The notes: generated by a model not told the origin, from the sequence alone. A DNA stretch of 64,000 nucleotides from Paracoccaceae bacterium (GCA_017854585.1 JAFMHK010000012.1:30173-94172); one strand, 5' to 3'; positions 45,657 to 55,419 are shown, counted from the stretch's first letter. A program made the numbers and translations.

Positions 45657-45671
45657 ATTGAGGAGAGACAG

Positions 45672-46358
45672 ATGGACCGCAGAATTGTTCTGGCTGGTTT
45701 GGGCGCAGGTGTGTTGGCGGTGGGTGGCTATGCGCTGATCCAGCCGACATCGCAGACGGCGACGTCGTTGCTGCCCGTGGGGGCCGCAAACGCGCAGGAG
45801 ACGGCAAGTAGCGACGACGCCGCGTTGCCCGAGGTGTTGGAGATGGCAATGGGTGCGGAAGACGCCCCCGTGACGGTCATCGAATATGCCAGCTTTACCT
45901 GCCCGCATTGCCGCAGCTTTCATGAAAACGTGATGCCGCTGATCAAGGCCAATTACATTGAGACCGGTCAGGTGCGGTTCATTTATCGCGAGGTGTATTT
46001 CGACCGCCCCGGACTGTGGGCTGCGATGATCGCACGTTGCGCAGGGCCGCTGCGGTATTTCGGAATTGTCGACCTGATCTATGACGGTCAGTCCGAGTGG
46101 ACCCAAGGCGACCCCGCCCAGATCGCAGATAACCTGCGCCGGATCGGGCGCACCGCCGGGTTGGAGGATGCAACGTTGGACCAGTGCCTGACGGATGCGG
46201 ACATGGCGCAGGCCATGGTCGCCCAGTACGAAGCGCACCGCGCCGAACATGACATCAGCGGCACGCCGTCCTTCGTCATCGATGGAGAGCTTTACAGCAA
46301 CATGAGCTATGAAGATTTCGCATCGCGCCTTGATGAACGGCTGGCCGCCGCGCAATGA
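45672..46358 (+). CDS. DsbA family thiol:disulfide protein
   Basis: A 228-residue exported protein with a thioredoxin fold. The signal or anchor is at about 5-25, and the active site is C77-P-H-C80 (SFTCPHCRSFH), the CPHC of DsbA. The cis-proline is in SGTPSFVIDGE. DsbA-like proteins of this type oxidise or isomerise periplasmic disulfides; no partner DsbB is here. AGGAGAG precedes the ATG. Its stop overlaps the CoA-transferase start as ATGA, and it follows the DUF721 gene closely, so the three form an operon. Confidence 0.92.
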   Translation: MDRRIVLAGLGAGVLAVGGYALIQPTSQTATSLLPVGAANAQETASSDDAALPEVLEMAMGAEDAPVTVIEYASFTCPHCRSFHENVMPLIKANYIETGQVRFIYREVYFDRPGLWAAMIARCAGPLRYFGIVDLIYDGQSEWTQGDPAQIADNLRRIGRTAGLEDATLDQCLTDADMAQAMVAQYEAHRAEHDISGTPSFVIDGELYSNMSYEDFASRLDERLAAAQ

Positions 46359-47488
46359 CGGGCACCCCGCTGGCCGGCATCAAGGTTCTGGAACTGGCGC
46401 GCGTTCTGGCCGGCCCTTGGGCTGGCCAGACGCTGGCTGATCTGGGGGCTGAGGTTATCAAGGTCGAGGCACCGGAAGGTGACGATACCCGCAAGTGGGG
46501 GCCGCCTTTCGTTGATCGCGATGACGATGTCTCGGCGGGGTATTTCCATTCCTGCAATCGCGGCAAACGGTCCATCACTGCCGATTTTCGGACCGAGGCG
46601 GGACAGGCGCGGGTGCGCGCGCTTGCGACCGAGGCCGACATTCTGATCGAGAACTTCAAGCTGGGCGGTCTGGCGAAATACGGGTTGGACTATGCCAGCC
46701 TGTCGGCCCTGAACCCCGGGTTGATCTATTGTTCAATCACTGGGTTCGGGCAAACCGGGCCTTATGCCCACCGGGCCGGTTATGATTACATCATTCAAGG
46801 CATGAGCGGCATCATGTCGGTGACGGGCGCGCCGGAAGGGCAACCCCAGAAGGTCGGTGTGGCGGTGACCGACATCCTGACCGGGCTTTATTCGGTCAAT
46901 GCGATCCTTGCGGCGCTGCATCTGCGGGGAACCACCGGCAAGGGCCAACATATCGACATGGGTCTGCTGGATGTGGCGACGAGTTTCATGGCGAACCAAG
47001 CGTCGAACTATCTGCTGACCGGGCAGGCACCGCAGCGGATCGGCAACGCGCATCAGAACCTTACGCCCTATCAGGTGTTCGATTGCGCCGATGGCTGGTT
47101 GATCATCGCCACCGGCAATGACGGGCAATACCGGCGTCTTTGTGCCGTGCTGGGGCTGGCTTGGATGGCTGAGGACCCCGCATTCCTGACCAACGCGGAC
47201 CGCATTTCCAACCGCGATGAGATGACCCGCCTGCTGACGGAGGCGACATTGCAGCGCACCAAGGCCGATCTGCTGGCTGCCTGCGAGGCACAAGGCGTTC
47301 CAGCCGGGCCGATCAACGATCTGGCCGAGGTGTTTGCCGACCCGCAGGTTCAGGCGCGCGGGATGAAGATTACCTTGGACGGTGTGCCGGGTGTGCGCCC
47401 GCCGTTCCGGTTTTCCGATGCCGAGATCGCCCTGCACCGACCAGCCCCGAAGTTGGGCGAAGATGACGACCTGACCGGGTTCAGTTGA
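46355..47488 (+). CDS. CaiB/BaiF family class III CoA transferase
   Basis: A 377-residue class III CoA transferase (formyl-CoA transferase / CaiB type, PF02515). The opening GIKVLELARVLAGPWAGQTL, then IENFKLGGLAKYGLDY (with the conserved ENF) and the GFGQTGPYAHRAGYDYIIQG glycine-rich loop are all present. The catalytic aspartate is in DMGLLDVATSF. It moves CoA between organic acids; the acids are unknown. The stop overlaps that of lpxK by eight bases. Confidence 0.92.
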   Translation: MTGTPLAGIKVLELARVLAGPWAGQTLADLGAEVIKVEAPEGDDTRKWGPPFVDRDDDVSAGYFHSCNRGKRSITADFRTEAGQARVRALATEADILIENFKLGGLAKYGLDYASLSALNPGLIYCSITGFGQTGPYAHRAGYDYIIQGMSGIMSVTGAPEGQPQKVGVAVTDILTGLYSVNAILAALHLRGTTGKGQHIDMGLLDVATSFMANQASNYLLTGQAPQRIGNAHQNLTPYQVFDCADGWLIIATGNDGQYRRLCAVLGLAWMAEDPAFLTNADRISNRDEMTRLLTEATLQRTKADLLAACEAQGVPAGPINDLAEVFADPQVQARGMKITLDGVPGVRPPFRFSDAEIALHRPAPKLGEDDDLTGFS

Positions 47489-48461
47489 ACAGCTGATCCA
47501 ATGCCCGTTCCAGCGGCGTGGTGTCGTGGATGGCAAGCCGCACCGGCACTGTCATCACCTCGCCCCGGAACTGCGGCGGCAGGCGCACGGCATCCTTTTC
47601 CGTGGTGACCATCTGCGCATTGAGCGCCTTGGCCTCGGCCCGCAGCCGCGCCATCAGCGGTTCGCTTAGCGGTTGGTGATCTGCCAGAGGCTCTGCCTTG
47701 CGCAGATCCGCGCCCATGGCCTTGAGGGTTGCAAAGAATTTCTGCGGATGCCCGATGCCCGCAAAGGCCAAAACAGGCAGGCCTTGCATCGGCAACCCGG
47801 TGGGCAGCGGATCAAGCTGGCCGGTCAGGTGGGGAACAGGCAGCGCGGGATTGTCAGCGGCAAATTGCGTCTGCGCGCGGGGCGGCCCGATGGAGAGGAC
47901 AAGATCGGCGCGCGCGAGCCCCTTGCTAACGGGTTCGCGTAACGGGCCAGCGGGCATCACGCGCCCGTTCCCGAAGCCGCGTGCGGCATCCACCACGACC
48001 ACCGACAGGTCATAGGCCAAGGCGGGGTTCTGAAACCCGTCATCCAGCACGATGACATCGGCCCCGGCCTGCGCCGCGGCAACGGCGCCAGCCGCGCGGT
48101 CCTTGGCGACCCACGTGGGCAGAAACGCCGCAAGCAGCAGCGCTTCATCCCCGGTTTCGGCCGCGTTATGGGCCCGTTCATCGACCTTTGTGGGCCCCGA
48201 CAGACTGCCGCCATATCCGCGCGTGACCGCATGGGGCGTCAGTCCGCGCGCCTGTAACATCTGCGCCAGAGCGATGACGGTTGGCGTCTTGCCGGTGCCG
48301 CCTGCGTTGATGTTGCCCACGCAAATCACCGGAACGCCGACGCGCGCGCGCGCGCCCTTGCGCAGCCGGAGTGCGGTGCCGACAGCATAAAGCGCCCCGA
48401 GCGGAGAGATGAGCGCCGACAGGATGCCCGGCGGCTGATGCCAGAAGACCGGGGCGCGCAT
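47481..48461 (-). CDS. lpxK: Tetraacyldisaccharide 4'-kinase
   Basis: A 326-residue membrane-associated kinase that phosphorylates the lipid A disaccharide at the 4' position. The P-loop is VGNINAGGTGKTPT (about 53-66), and the DDGFQNPAL segment carries the family's catalytic residues. One N-terminal membrane helix is seen. The start overlaps the waaA stop (TGATG), so lipid A phosphorylation and Kdo transfer are coupled. Confidence 0.95.
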   Translation of the reverse strand: MRAPVFWHQPPGILSALISPLGALYAVGTALRLRKGARARVGVPVICVGNINAGGTGKTPTVIALAQMLQARGLTPHAVTRGYGGSLSGPTKVDERAHNAAETGDEALLLAAFLPTWVAKDRAAGAVAAAQAGADVIVLDDGFQNPALAYDLSVVVVDAARGFGNGRVMPAGPLREPVSKGLARADLVLSIGPPRAQTQFAADNPALPVPHLTGQLDPLPTGLPMQGLPVLAFAGIGHPQKFFATLKAMGADLRKAEPLADHQPLSEPLMARLRAEAKALNAQMVTTEKDAVRLPPQFRGEVMTVPVRLAIHDTTPLERALDQLFN

Positions 48462-49753
48462 CACGGCACGCCTGCAGCGTCGATCTTTTCCAGCAGCAGG
48501 TCCATCGCGCGGTCGGTGACATCGGCGCCTGCGGAACACACCTCCCAGGCGGCGTGGGCCATGGACGCGGCCCGGTCGGGATTGAGCAGTTCATGCACTG
48601 CAACCGCCAGCGAATCGGGCGATGTGACAAGCCGGGCCGCCTTTGCCTCGGTCAGGCGCTGGTAGATATCGATGAAATTGGTGACGTAGGGTCCGTGCAG
48701 GATGGCAGAGCCAAGGGCTGCGGGTTCGAACGGATTGTGCCCCCCGATCGGTTCGAGGGACCCGCCCACGAAGCTGATGGGTGACAGGCGATACCACAGG
48801 CCAAGTTCGCCCATGGTGTCAGCCAGATAAACCTGCGCTTCGGCTTCGGGGAGTTCGTCGGCGGTGCGGCGGTTGAAATGCCAGTGATCGGCTTGCAGCA
48901 TCTGGGCCAAGACATCGCCGCGTTCCGGGTGTCGTGGCACGATGATCAGCAACAGGCGCGGGTTGACCTTGAGCGCGGCGCGATGCGCCTCCAACACCTT
49001 TTGTTCTTCGCCATCATGGGTTGAGGCGGCCACCCACAAGGGGCGCCCCGCCAGATGCCGGGCCAGATCACCACGTTCTTGTTCGCTGGCGGGAAGGGCA
49101 CCGGCGCCTTCCTTGAGGGTGCCGGTGACTGTCATCCGCCAATTTGGCATTCCCAGCCTGCGCAGATAGCCCGCAGTCAGATCGTCCTGCACCAGCGCGT
49201 GATCGAACCGCCGGAGCAGGCTGCGTGCCATCCCCTTTAGAAAGCGCCATCTGTCGTGGCTGGCCTTGGACATGCGGGCATTGACCAGCAGCATGGGAAT
49301 GTTGCGCGCATGGGTTTCGACCATCAGGGCGGGCCAGAATTCCGATTCGGTCCAGATCGCCAGATCGGGTTTCCAGTGATCGAGAAACCGGCGCACGAAC
49401 GGCAGCGCATCAAGCGGCACGAACTGGTGCATCGCGCCGGGGGGAAGGCGGTCGGCCATCACATGGGCCGATGTCACGGTGCCCGTGGTCACAAGGAATC
49501 GCACGCCGGGTCGTTCATCGCCCAAGCGGCGAAGCAGTTCCAGAATGGCAAGGCTTTCGCCCACGCTGGCGGCGTGAAACCAGACCAGCGGCCCGTTCGG
49601 GCGGGGCAGTCCGGCGATGCCGCGCCGTTCATCAAGCCGCGCGGCCTCTTCCTTGCCGTCGGCCAGTCGTTGGATCAGCTTGCGTTCGGCATAAGCGGGT
49701 GCAAAGCGCGCCGACCACGCCATATACCCCCACAATGCGATGGAATTTCCCAT
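48461..49753 (-). CDS. waaA: Kdo transferase (3-deoxy-D-manno-octulosonic acid transferase)
   Basis: A 430-residue GT30 glycosyltransferase that adds Kdo to lipid A precursors. It has an N-terminal membrane-associated stretch, PLVWFHAASVGESLAILEL with the catalytic acid region, LFITG-like VTTGTVTSAHVMADRLP, and the donor-binding part PISFVGGSLEPIGGHNPFEPAALG (about 305-328). Followed by lpxK with a one-base overlap and preceded by the DUF4170 gene at nine bases. Confidence 0.95.
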   Translation of the reverse strand: MGNSIALWGYMAWSARFAPAYAERKLIQRLADGKEEAARLDERRGIAGLPRPNGPLVWFHAASVGESLAILELLRRLGDERPGVRFLVTTGTVTSAHVMADRLPPGAMHQFVPLDALPFVRRFLDHWKPDLAIWTESEFWPALMVETHARNIPMLLVNARMSKASHDRWRFLKGMARSLLRRFDHALVQDDLTAGYLRRLGMPNWRMTVTGTLKEGAGALPASEQERGDLARHLAGRPLWVAASTHDGEEQKVLEAHRAALKVNPRLLLIIVPRHPERGDVLAQMLQADHWHFNRRTADELPEAEAQVYLADTMGELGLWYRLSPISFVGGSLEPIGGHNPFEPAALGSAILHGPYVTNFIDIYQRLTEAKAARLVTSPDSLAVAVHELLNPDRAASMAHAAWEVCSAGADVTDRAMDLLLEKIDAAGVP

Positions 49754-49762
49754 GGTGGCGGC

Positions 49763-50008
49763 TTAGGAGCCCAGCTCCTCGGTTGACGATGCTTCGGCTT
49801 CTTCATCACGGAGGCGATGAATATGGGCGATGAAGTAGCGCATATGCGCGTTATCCACGGTGCGCTGGGCCTCGGATTTCCAGGCGTCGAATGCGCTGGC
49901 ATAGTCGGGGAACATGCCGACGACATGGATATCGTCCACATTGCGGAATTCGTTCTTCTGCGGGTCGATCAGTTCACCGCCGAAAACAAGGTGCAGGCGT
50001 TGGGTCAT
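49763..50008 (-). CDS. DUF4170 domain protein
   Basis: An 81-residue protein that covers the DUF4170 family almost exactly: RLHLVFGGELIDPQKNEFRN, then VVGMFPDYASAFDAWKSEAQ and AHMRYFIAHIHRL. Function unknown. The gene is usually seen beside waaA-lpxK in Rhodobacterales, as here, so a role near the lipid A pathway is inferred only from position. Acidic C-terminal tail. Confidence 0.9.
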   Translation of the reverse strand: MTQRLHLVFGGELIDPQKNEFRNVDDIHVVGMFPDYASAFDAWKSEAQRTVDNAHMRYFIAHIHRLRDEEAEASSTEELGS

Positions 50009-50154
50009 AGGGGCCTCGGGCGTTGAGTGCAGTGGTTTGCGCGCACCCTACGTATCTGCGAATGCGGGTCAAGGACAGGGGGTGAGGGGATGCGTGTCGG
50101 TCTGTCGTCGGCGGTGGTGCGCGTGAAACATCCGCCCACCACGGTGAACATGCG

Positions 50155-50937
50155 CTAGGCCGCGCGCCGCCGCATCAGGGCCGCGTGCACCCCCGGCGCC
50201 CCGGTCACGACACCCGCGACCTGTCCGGATGGGTTGTTGAAACGGATTGGCCCGCCGTGGCCGTCTGTGACGGTGGCGCCCGCTTCGTGGGCGATCAGAA
50301 CACCGGCGGCGATGTCCCATTCCCACGTATCGCGAAACGTCATCATGGCGTCAAAGCGACCTTCGGCCACCAATGACATGCGGTAGGCGAGGGACGACCG
50401 ATATTGCGGCGTGATTAGCGGCACCCCGCCGGGCCAATGATCGGCGCGCATGTTGGGTTTTGTCGTCAGGACGGTTGCGTCGGCCTCCCCTCCCAGTGCG
50501 GAGGCAGAGATGGCGGCCCCGTTCAAGGTGGCCCCCCGACCGACGGCGCTGGCATAGATCTTGTCCATCATCGGCAGATAGACGACGCCTGCGATCACCT
50601 GCCCATGTTCAACAACCGCCAGCGAATGGGCAAAGGCGCGCGAGCCGTCGATGAAGGCCCGGGTGCCGTCGATCGGGTCGATGATGAACAGACGTTCTGC
50701 CGCCAACCTGTCGGGTGTGTCCATGGTTTCCTCGGACAGCCAGCCATAGCCGGGGCGCGCAGCCAGAAGTTCGGACCGCAGCATCGTGTCGATGGCGATG
50801 TCCGCCTCGGTCACCGGGCCTGCATCATCGGGTTTGTGCCACGTTTCAGGATCACGCTTGAAATGCCGCGCGGCAATCTTGCCGGCCGCCCGCGCCGCAT
50901 CAATCAAGAGCGTGAGATCCGTGTCACTCGCCTGCAA
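50155..50937 (-). CDS. cysQ: 3'(2'),5'-bisphosphate nucleotidase / inositol monophosphatase family
   Basis: A 260-residue magnesium-dependent phosphatase. The metal and catalytic motifs are intact: GPVTEADIAID, W-L-SEE, and DPIDGTRAFIDG (about 86-97), with the second WEWDIAAGVLIAHEAGA block near 195-211. CysQ removes PAP from sulfate assimilation; an inositol-phosphatase role is the alternative. The start is a TTG at 50937, because GAGGGG is seven bases before it and the ATG nearby is in the frame of pmbA; the two genes overlap by 14 bases. Confidence 0.86.
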   Translation of the reverse strand: MQASDTDLTLLIDAARAAGKIAARHFKRDPETWHKPDDAGPVTEADIAIDTMLRSELLAARPGYGWLSEETMDTPDRLAAERLFIIDPIDGTRAFIDGSRAFAHSLAVVEHGQVIAGVVYLPMMDKIYASAVGRGATLNGAAISASALGGEADATVLTTKPNMRADHWPGGVPLITPQYRSSLAYRMSLVAEGRFDAMMTFRDTWEWDIAAGVLIAHEAGATVTDGHGGPIRFNNPSGQVAGVVTGAPGVHAALMRRRAA

Positions 50938-52270
50938 GCATCAACCCCTCGACCAGCAGGGACGGGACGACGCGCGACAGGTGCGGGCGGGCGTCATTGG
51001 CCGGAACGATGGTTTTCAACATATCGCGCAAGTTGCCTGCGACCGTACATCCATTGACCGGATAGGCGATCTGCCCGTTTTCAACCCAGAACCCGGACGC
51101 CCCGCGCGAATAATCGCCGGTGTTGGCGTTGATCGAGGAGCCGATCATCGAGGTGATCAGCAGGCCGGTGCCCATCTGTGCCATCAATTCCTCCAGAGAC
51201 AGATCGCCTTGGGTCAGGGCGATGTTCCCAACCGAGGGGGACGGTGGCGCAGAGGTGCCGCGCGCCGCGTTGGCGGTTGATGTCATGCCGAGTTGGCGGG
51301 CGGTCGCCAGATCGAGGGTCCAGCCCGTCAGGATCCCGTCGGCCACGATCTGACGCCGCGCGGTCGGAAGGCCTTCGGCATCGAAGGGGCGCGAGGCCGA
51401 CGTGCGCGGGCGGTGCGGATCCTCGATGATTGACAGGCCCTTGGGCAATACCTGTTCGCCCAAGGCGTCGCGCAGCCAAGAGGCCCCGCGCGCAATGGCC
51501 GTGCCGTTGGAGGCCGACAGCAGATGGCCGATCAGCCCGGCGGCGATACGTTCGTCATAGATGACAGGAAAGGCGCCGGTTTTGGGTTTGCGGGCACCGG
51601 CACGCGCGATGGTGCGTTCCGCTGCAATGCGACCGATGTCTTCGGGGCTGATCAGGTCGGCGGCGTGGTTGCGGCCATCGCCGAAATAGTCCCGTTCCAT
51701 CCCGGTGCCGCTTCCGGTGATGGCGACGCAGCTAAGGTAGGTATCGGTGCGGGCATAGCCGCCCGAAAATCCGTTGGTGGCGGCCAGATGCACCTGACGG
51801 CGGCCATAGGCGGCATTGGCGGACTGAACCTGCGAGATGCCGGACACGGCCAGCGCCGCAGCTTCGGCCCGCAATGCGGCGTCTTCGAGGGCCTTGGGGG
51901 TCGGTTCCGGTGCCGGGTCATCCATGTCAAGCGATGTGGCATCGCGATTGGTCGCCAGTTGTGCCGCATCGGCCAATCCGATTGTCGGGTCAACCGGAGC
52001 GAGCCGCGCCATGGATACGGCGCGTTCCGCCATTTCGGTCATCGTCTCTGGCTTGATATCCGAGGCAGAGACGCAGGCCTGCCGATGGCCGATCATGACC
52101 CGCAGGCCAATCTCGATGCCCTCGGCGCGCTCTGCCTGCTCCAGCCTGCCGTTCAGCACCCCGATGCTGACCGATGTGCCGTCAACGGCAATCGCATCGG
52201 CGGCGTCTGCGCCCGCGCGAACGGCGGCGGCAAGCAGGGCGTGGGTCAACGGTTCAAGCTGGCGGGTCAT
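50924..52270 (-). CDS. pmbA: TldD/PmbA family metalloprotease
   Basis: A 448-residue protein of the TldD/PmbA family (peptidase U62). PmbA pairs with TldD as a heterodimeric protease that matures microcin-like peptides and helps degrade CcdA; PmbA itself lacks the metal-binding HExxxH of TldD, and none is visible here. The C-terminal GASGFWVENGQIAYPVNGCTVAGN block is a family landmark. AGGA precedes the ATG at 52270. No tldD gene lies in the window. Confidence 0.9.
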   Translation of the reverse strand: MTRQLEPLTHALLAAAVRAGADAADAIAVDGTSVSIGVLNGRLEQAERAEGIEIGLRVMIGHRQACVSASDIKPETMTEMAERAVSMARLAPVDPTIGLADAAQLATNRDATSLDMDDPAPEPTPKALEDAALRAEAAALAVSGISQVQSANAAYGRRQVHLAATNGFSGGYARTDTYLSCVAITGSGTGMERDYFGDGRNHAADLISPEDIGRIAAERTIARAGARKPKTGAFPVIYDERIAAGLIGHLLSASNGTAIARGASWLRDALGEQVLPKGLSIIEDPHRPRTSASRPFDAEGLPTARRQIVADGILTGWTLDLATARQLGMTSTANAARGTSAPPSPSVGNIALTQGDLSLEELMAQMGTGLLITSMIGSSINANTGDYSRGASGFWVENGQIAYPVNGCTVAGNLRDMLKTIVPANDARPHLSRVVPSLLVEGLMLAGE

Positions 52271-52350
52271 GGGCTGTCCTGTGTCGGAAAACTGCTGCCG
52301 TTGACCTAATGCCACGACCGGGGGGCTGCAAGGCAGGGCCATGCGAAAGG

Positions 52351-52381
52351 GAAACCGGCCGGGGTTTGGCCCGGTCGGTCA
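52351..52381 (-). terminator. Probable terminator after the DUF2125 gene
   Basis: On the minus strand an ACCGG-CC / GGCCGGT stem (52354-52360 with 52368-52375, one bulged base) is followed by TTTCCCTTT. It is 18 bases beyond the stop of the DUF2125 gene. Confidence 0.5.
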
Positions 52382-52398
52382 AATCGGATGCGGCGGTA

Positions 52399-53916
52399 TT
52401 ACTGAAGCGGAATGCCGTTTGCGGTGATGCCACCACCGGGCAGGAAGTCGATAGTTGTTTCCAGCGTATCGGGGGACGGGCCGGGACGGGTGAACATGCC
52501 CGACATCCCGCGCGCCATCGCGGCCTGTTCAGGCCGCAAGACGCCGCCTTGTACCAGTCGGTCAAGCAAGGCATTCGCGCCTGACAGGTTCAGGTTCAAC
52601 ATCCCGATCGGCATTGGCATGACCTGATTGGGCGTGAAGGTGAAATCGCCATCCGCCGTCAAGGCGGCACCGGCAACCGAAAGCTGCGCATCTTCGATGT
52701 TGACCGACCGCAGTTCACCCGGAGGTCCGGTCAGTTCTTCGGGGTCAAGGCCGATCAGGTCCATGAACATCTGCACCGTGCCCGTCACGTTCAACACGAG
52801 GGTTGCGGGATCGCGCGGAATGATCGCGCCGGGGTCGAACATCGACCAGATCGCATCGTTCACGGTCAGGTTTCGGTAATCGATGCCGATGGCCATGTCA
52901 GACGGCGTATCGGCGGCCAGCAGGGGAATGAGGAAGGAAATGCCGGCGCTTTCGGCGCTGACATCGATGGGGAAGGGAATATCACTGCCAGCCACCTGCA
53001 CCCGCGGGCTGTTGGCGGACAGGTCATACCCGACGCCATCTTGTGAAATCGAGAACGCCATCGCGCCGCCCGCATTTCCGCCAGCGGCCCTGAATGCATC
53101 GCTCCCGTCCTCGAACGACAGGTCATAGGTCAGTTCGCCATAAGAGGTATCACCGCCCAGATCGAAGCTGTCTGGCAGGCCTGCCGTGGATATCTGCGCC
53201 AGTGCCGACAGACCGTCAAAGGAACCCCTTCCGGTCGAGGCGATATCGGACATCAGCATCGAGAACTTGAATTGGCCGTTCGGGCTTTCTTCCGGGGGGG
53301 GCGCGGCGTTGATATCAATGGCGAGGCTGTTCATGTTGCTGGACGAAGCAAAGGTTGCAGCGTCGCCAAGGCCCGATTGCGCATAGCTGGCCGACAGGCC
53401 AGTTGCGACCACGGCGATTGCGATGTCGGGCTCGACCCCGTCGGTGTCGGCAATCGTGCCATCGGTCATGGTAATGGTGTCGGCGGAATAGTCATAGACA
53501 AGCGCCCCGACAGAGCCGGAAGCCCGGACATCCAGCCCGTCGTAGCGCACCTCAAGTTCCACCGTGATGAGATTGCCGTTGGGGGCGTCAGCATCTTCGG
53601 GGAAGGTCGCGACGAGTGTGTAGACATCGGATAACTCGATGCTGACGGTGCCATCGCCCATTTCGATCAGGCGCACCTCGTCCAGACTGCCGGAGGTGAC
53701 GGCGTTGCCTTCATTGGTGGTTGACGCGTAGCCACGCAGGACAAGGCCGTTGGGGGTTGTTTCGACCGCAGCGGCCGAAACCGGTTGCCCGATGGTGATG
53801 CCATTGGCCTGCCATTCGGCCCAAAGCTCGGCCGCGGTAATGTCGGCTATTGCCGGAGCGCCGACCAGCATGGCGGCGACGGAAAGAGAACACGTAAGGC
53901 AATTGAGTTTTGGCAT
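52399..53916 (-). CDS. DUF2125 domain exported protein
   Basis: A 505-residue exported protein that fits the alphaproteobacterial DUF2125 family. The signal peptide is MPKLNCLTCSLSVAAMLVGA ending PAIA, and the mature part starts DITAAELWAEWQANG. The body is a long run of amphipathic beta strands rich in Asp, Ser and Gly, as for periplasmic or outer-membrane-facing proteins. The C-terminal LSGANALLDRLVQGGVLRPEQ block is helical. AAC-rich upstream bases give no strong ribosome site. Function unknown. Confidence 0.85.
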   Translation of the reverse strand: MPKLNCLTCSLSVAAMLVGAPAIADITAAELWAEWQANGITIGQPVSAAAVETTPNGLVLRGYASTTNEGNAVTSGSLDEVRLIEMGDGTVSIELSDVYTLVATFPEDADAPNGNLITVELEVRYDGLDVRASGSVGALVYDYSADTITMTDGTIADTDGVEPDIAIAVVATGLSASYAQSGLGDAATFASSSNMNSLAIDINAAPPPEESPNGQFKFSMLMSDIASTGRGSFDGLSALAQISTAGLPDSFDLGGDTSYGELTYDLSFEDGSDAFRAAGGNAGGAMAFSISQDGVGYDLSANSPRVQVAGSDIPFPIDVSAESAGISFLIPLLAADTPSDMAIGIDYRNLTVNDAIWSMFDPGAIIPRDPATLVLNVTGTVQMFMDLIGLDPEELTGPPGELRSVNIEDAQLSVAGAALTADGDFTFTPNQVMPMPIGMLNLNLSGANALLDRLVQGGVLRPEQAAMARGMSGMFTRPGPSPDTLETTIDFLPGGGITANGIPLQ

Positions 53917-54052
53917 GACAGGTTTCCACGGATGTTTTTCGGGCGGCATGTTCGGATCAGACCGGCAAGTGTTCAAGGCATGATATGGTTATGGTAGCGT
54001 CATGCGGACGAACCCGCCACCACGAAGATACGCCAAGGAAAGAGACAAGCAG

Positions 54053-54808
54053 ATGACACAACACCTGACAGGAAAGACGGTCGTGATCACGGGAGCCAGC
54101 CGAGGAATCGGCGCAGCCGCCGCGCATGCATTCGCGGACGCGGGTGCGAATGTCGTCTTGTTAGCGCGGGATCGCGATGCCATCGCAGATCTTGCAGGCG
54201 AAATTGGCGCGCAAGCTCTGGCCGTTCCCTGCGATGTCAGTCGTTATTGGGAGGTGGAGGCCGCATTGGGCGCTGCCGCCAGCACATTTGGCGGCGTCGA
54301 CATCTTGATCAACAATGCGGGTGTGATCGAGCCGATCAGCCATCTGGCCACTGCTGATCCGAACGCTTGGGGACAGGTGATCGACATCAACCTGAAGGGC
54401 GTGTTCTATGGGATGCGCGCGGCGCTGCCCCTGATGCTGGAGACGGGCGGCACCATCATCACGATCAGTTCAGGGGCCGCGCACAACGCGTTGGAGGGAT
54501 GGAGCCATTATTGCACATCCAAGGCCGGGGCCGCGATGCTGACCATGTGTCTGGACAAGGAAAACCGTTCCCACGGCATTCGCGCGATGGGGCTGTCGCC
54601 CGGCACGGTGGCCACTGAAATGCAGCGCGAGATCAAGGCTAGCGGCGTGAACCCGGTCAGCCAACTGGCGTGGGAGGATCACATTCCCGCCGATTGGCCC
54701 GCCAAGGCACTGGTCTGGATGTGCGGCCCGGATGCAGATGAATTCATCGGGTCCGAGATTTCCCTACGAGACGAGGGCATGCGCCGTCGGATCGGCCTGA
54801 TCGCATGA
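54053..54808 (+). CDS. SDR family NAD(P)-dependent oxidoreductase
   Basis: A 251-residue classical short-chain dehydrogenase. The cofactor loop is TGASRGIG (about 13-20), NNAG is present (INNAGVIE), and the catalytic S-Y-K set is ISSGAAHN, then Y-C-T-S-K near residue 153. The substrate is unknown. The ATG at 54053 has AAGGAAAGAG upstream. Its stop forms ATGA with the enoyl-CoA hydratase gene, and the pair could serve a short acyl-CoA or hydroxy-acid route. Confidence 0.92.
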   Translation: MTQHLTGKTVVITGASRGIGAAAAHAFADAGANVVLLARDRDAIADLAGEIGAQALAVPCDVSRYWEVEAALGAAASTFGGVDILINNAGVIEPISHLATADPNAWGQVIDINLKGVFYGMRAALPLMLETGGTIITISSGAAHNALEGWSHYCTSKAGAAMLTMCLDKENRSHGIRAMGLSPGTVATEMQREIKASGVNPVSQLAWEDHIPADWPAKALVWMCGPDADEFIGSEISLRDEGMRRRIGLIA

Positions 54809-55419
54809 TCGACGTTTCGCAAGACGGCGGGCTGTGGCGCGTTACGCTGAACCGTCCCGACAAGGTGAACTCGTTGACGCGAGAGATGCTTGTGGCTGTC
54901 GCTGCCGCCGCCGATGCCGCCCGTGGCAAGGCCCGCGCCTTTGTGCTGACCGGCACCGGCGACCGAGTGTTCAGCGCGGGGGCCGATCTGGATGAGGCAA
55001 AGGCCGGTCTGGCCACCGATCCGGTGTGGGAGGATGTATCAGGGGCCATCGCGCGACTTGATTGTCTGAGCGTTTGTGCCCTGAACGGCACCTTGGCGGG
55101 GGGTGCGTTCGGTATGGCGCTGGCCTGCGATCTGCGCATCACTGTGCCTGAGGCGCGGTTTTTCTACCCTGTCGCCAAGCTTGGCTTTTTGCCGCAGCCC
55201 TCCGACCCCGGTCGAATGATCGCCCTGATGGGGCCGGCCCGCACAAAGATGATTCTGCTTGCCGGCGCGAAGTTGACGGCGGAGGAGGCGCTGAACCATG
55301 GTCTGGTAGATCGCATTGTGCCGCGTGAGGGGCTGATGGCGGCGGTTGACGCGTTGGTCGCCGACAGTCTGGCGGGGGACCCGACGGTTTTGCGCGGGAT
55401 CAAGGCAGCCTGCACCTAA
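54805..55419 (+). CDS. Enoyl-CoA hydratase/isomerase family protein, short
   Basis: A 204-residue crotonase-fold protein. The oxyanion loop region FSAGADLDEAKAG and GTLAGGAFGMALACDLRI are present, but the usual catalytic glutamates of the ECH pair are not obvious in the second block (YPVAKLGFLPQPSDPGR). Usual length is about 255-260 residues; the C-terminal trimerisation helices are missing and the chain ends GIKAACT. It may be a true short form or be truncated. Coupled to the SDR gene; converges on the HNH gene with stop codons overlapping in CTAA. Confidence 0.82.
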   Translation: MIDVSQDGGLWRVTLNRPDKVNSLTREMLVAVAAAADAARGKARAFVLTGTGDRVFSAGADLDEAKAGLATDPVWEDVSGAIARLDCLSVCALNGTLAGGAFGMALACDLRITVPEARFFYPVAKLGFLPQPSDPGRMIALMGPARTKMILLAGAKLTAEEALNHGLVDRIVPREGLMAAVDALVADSLAGDPTVLRGIKAACT

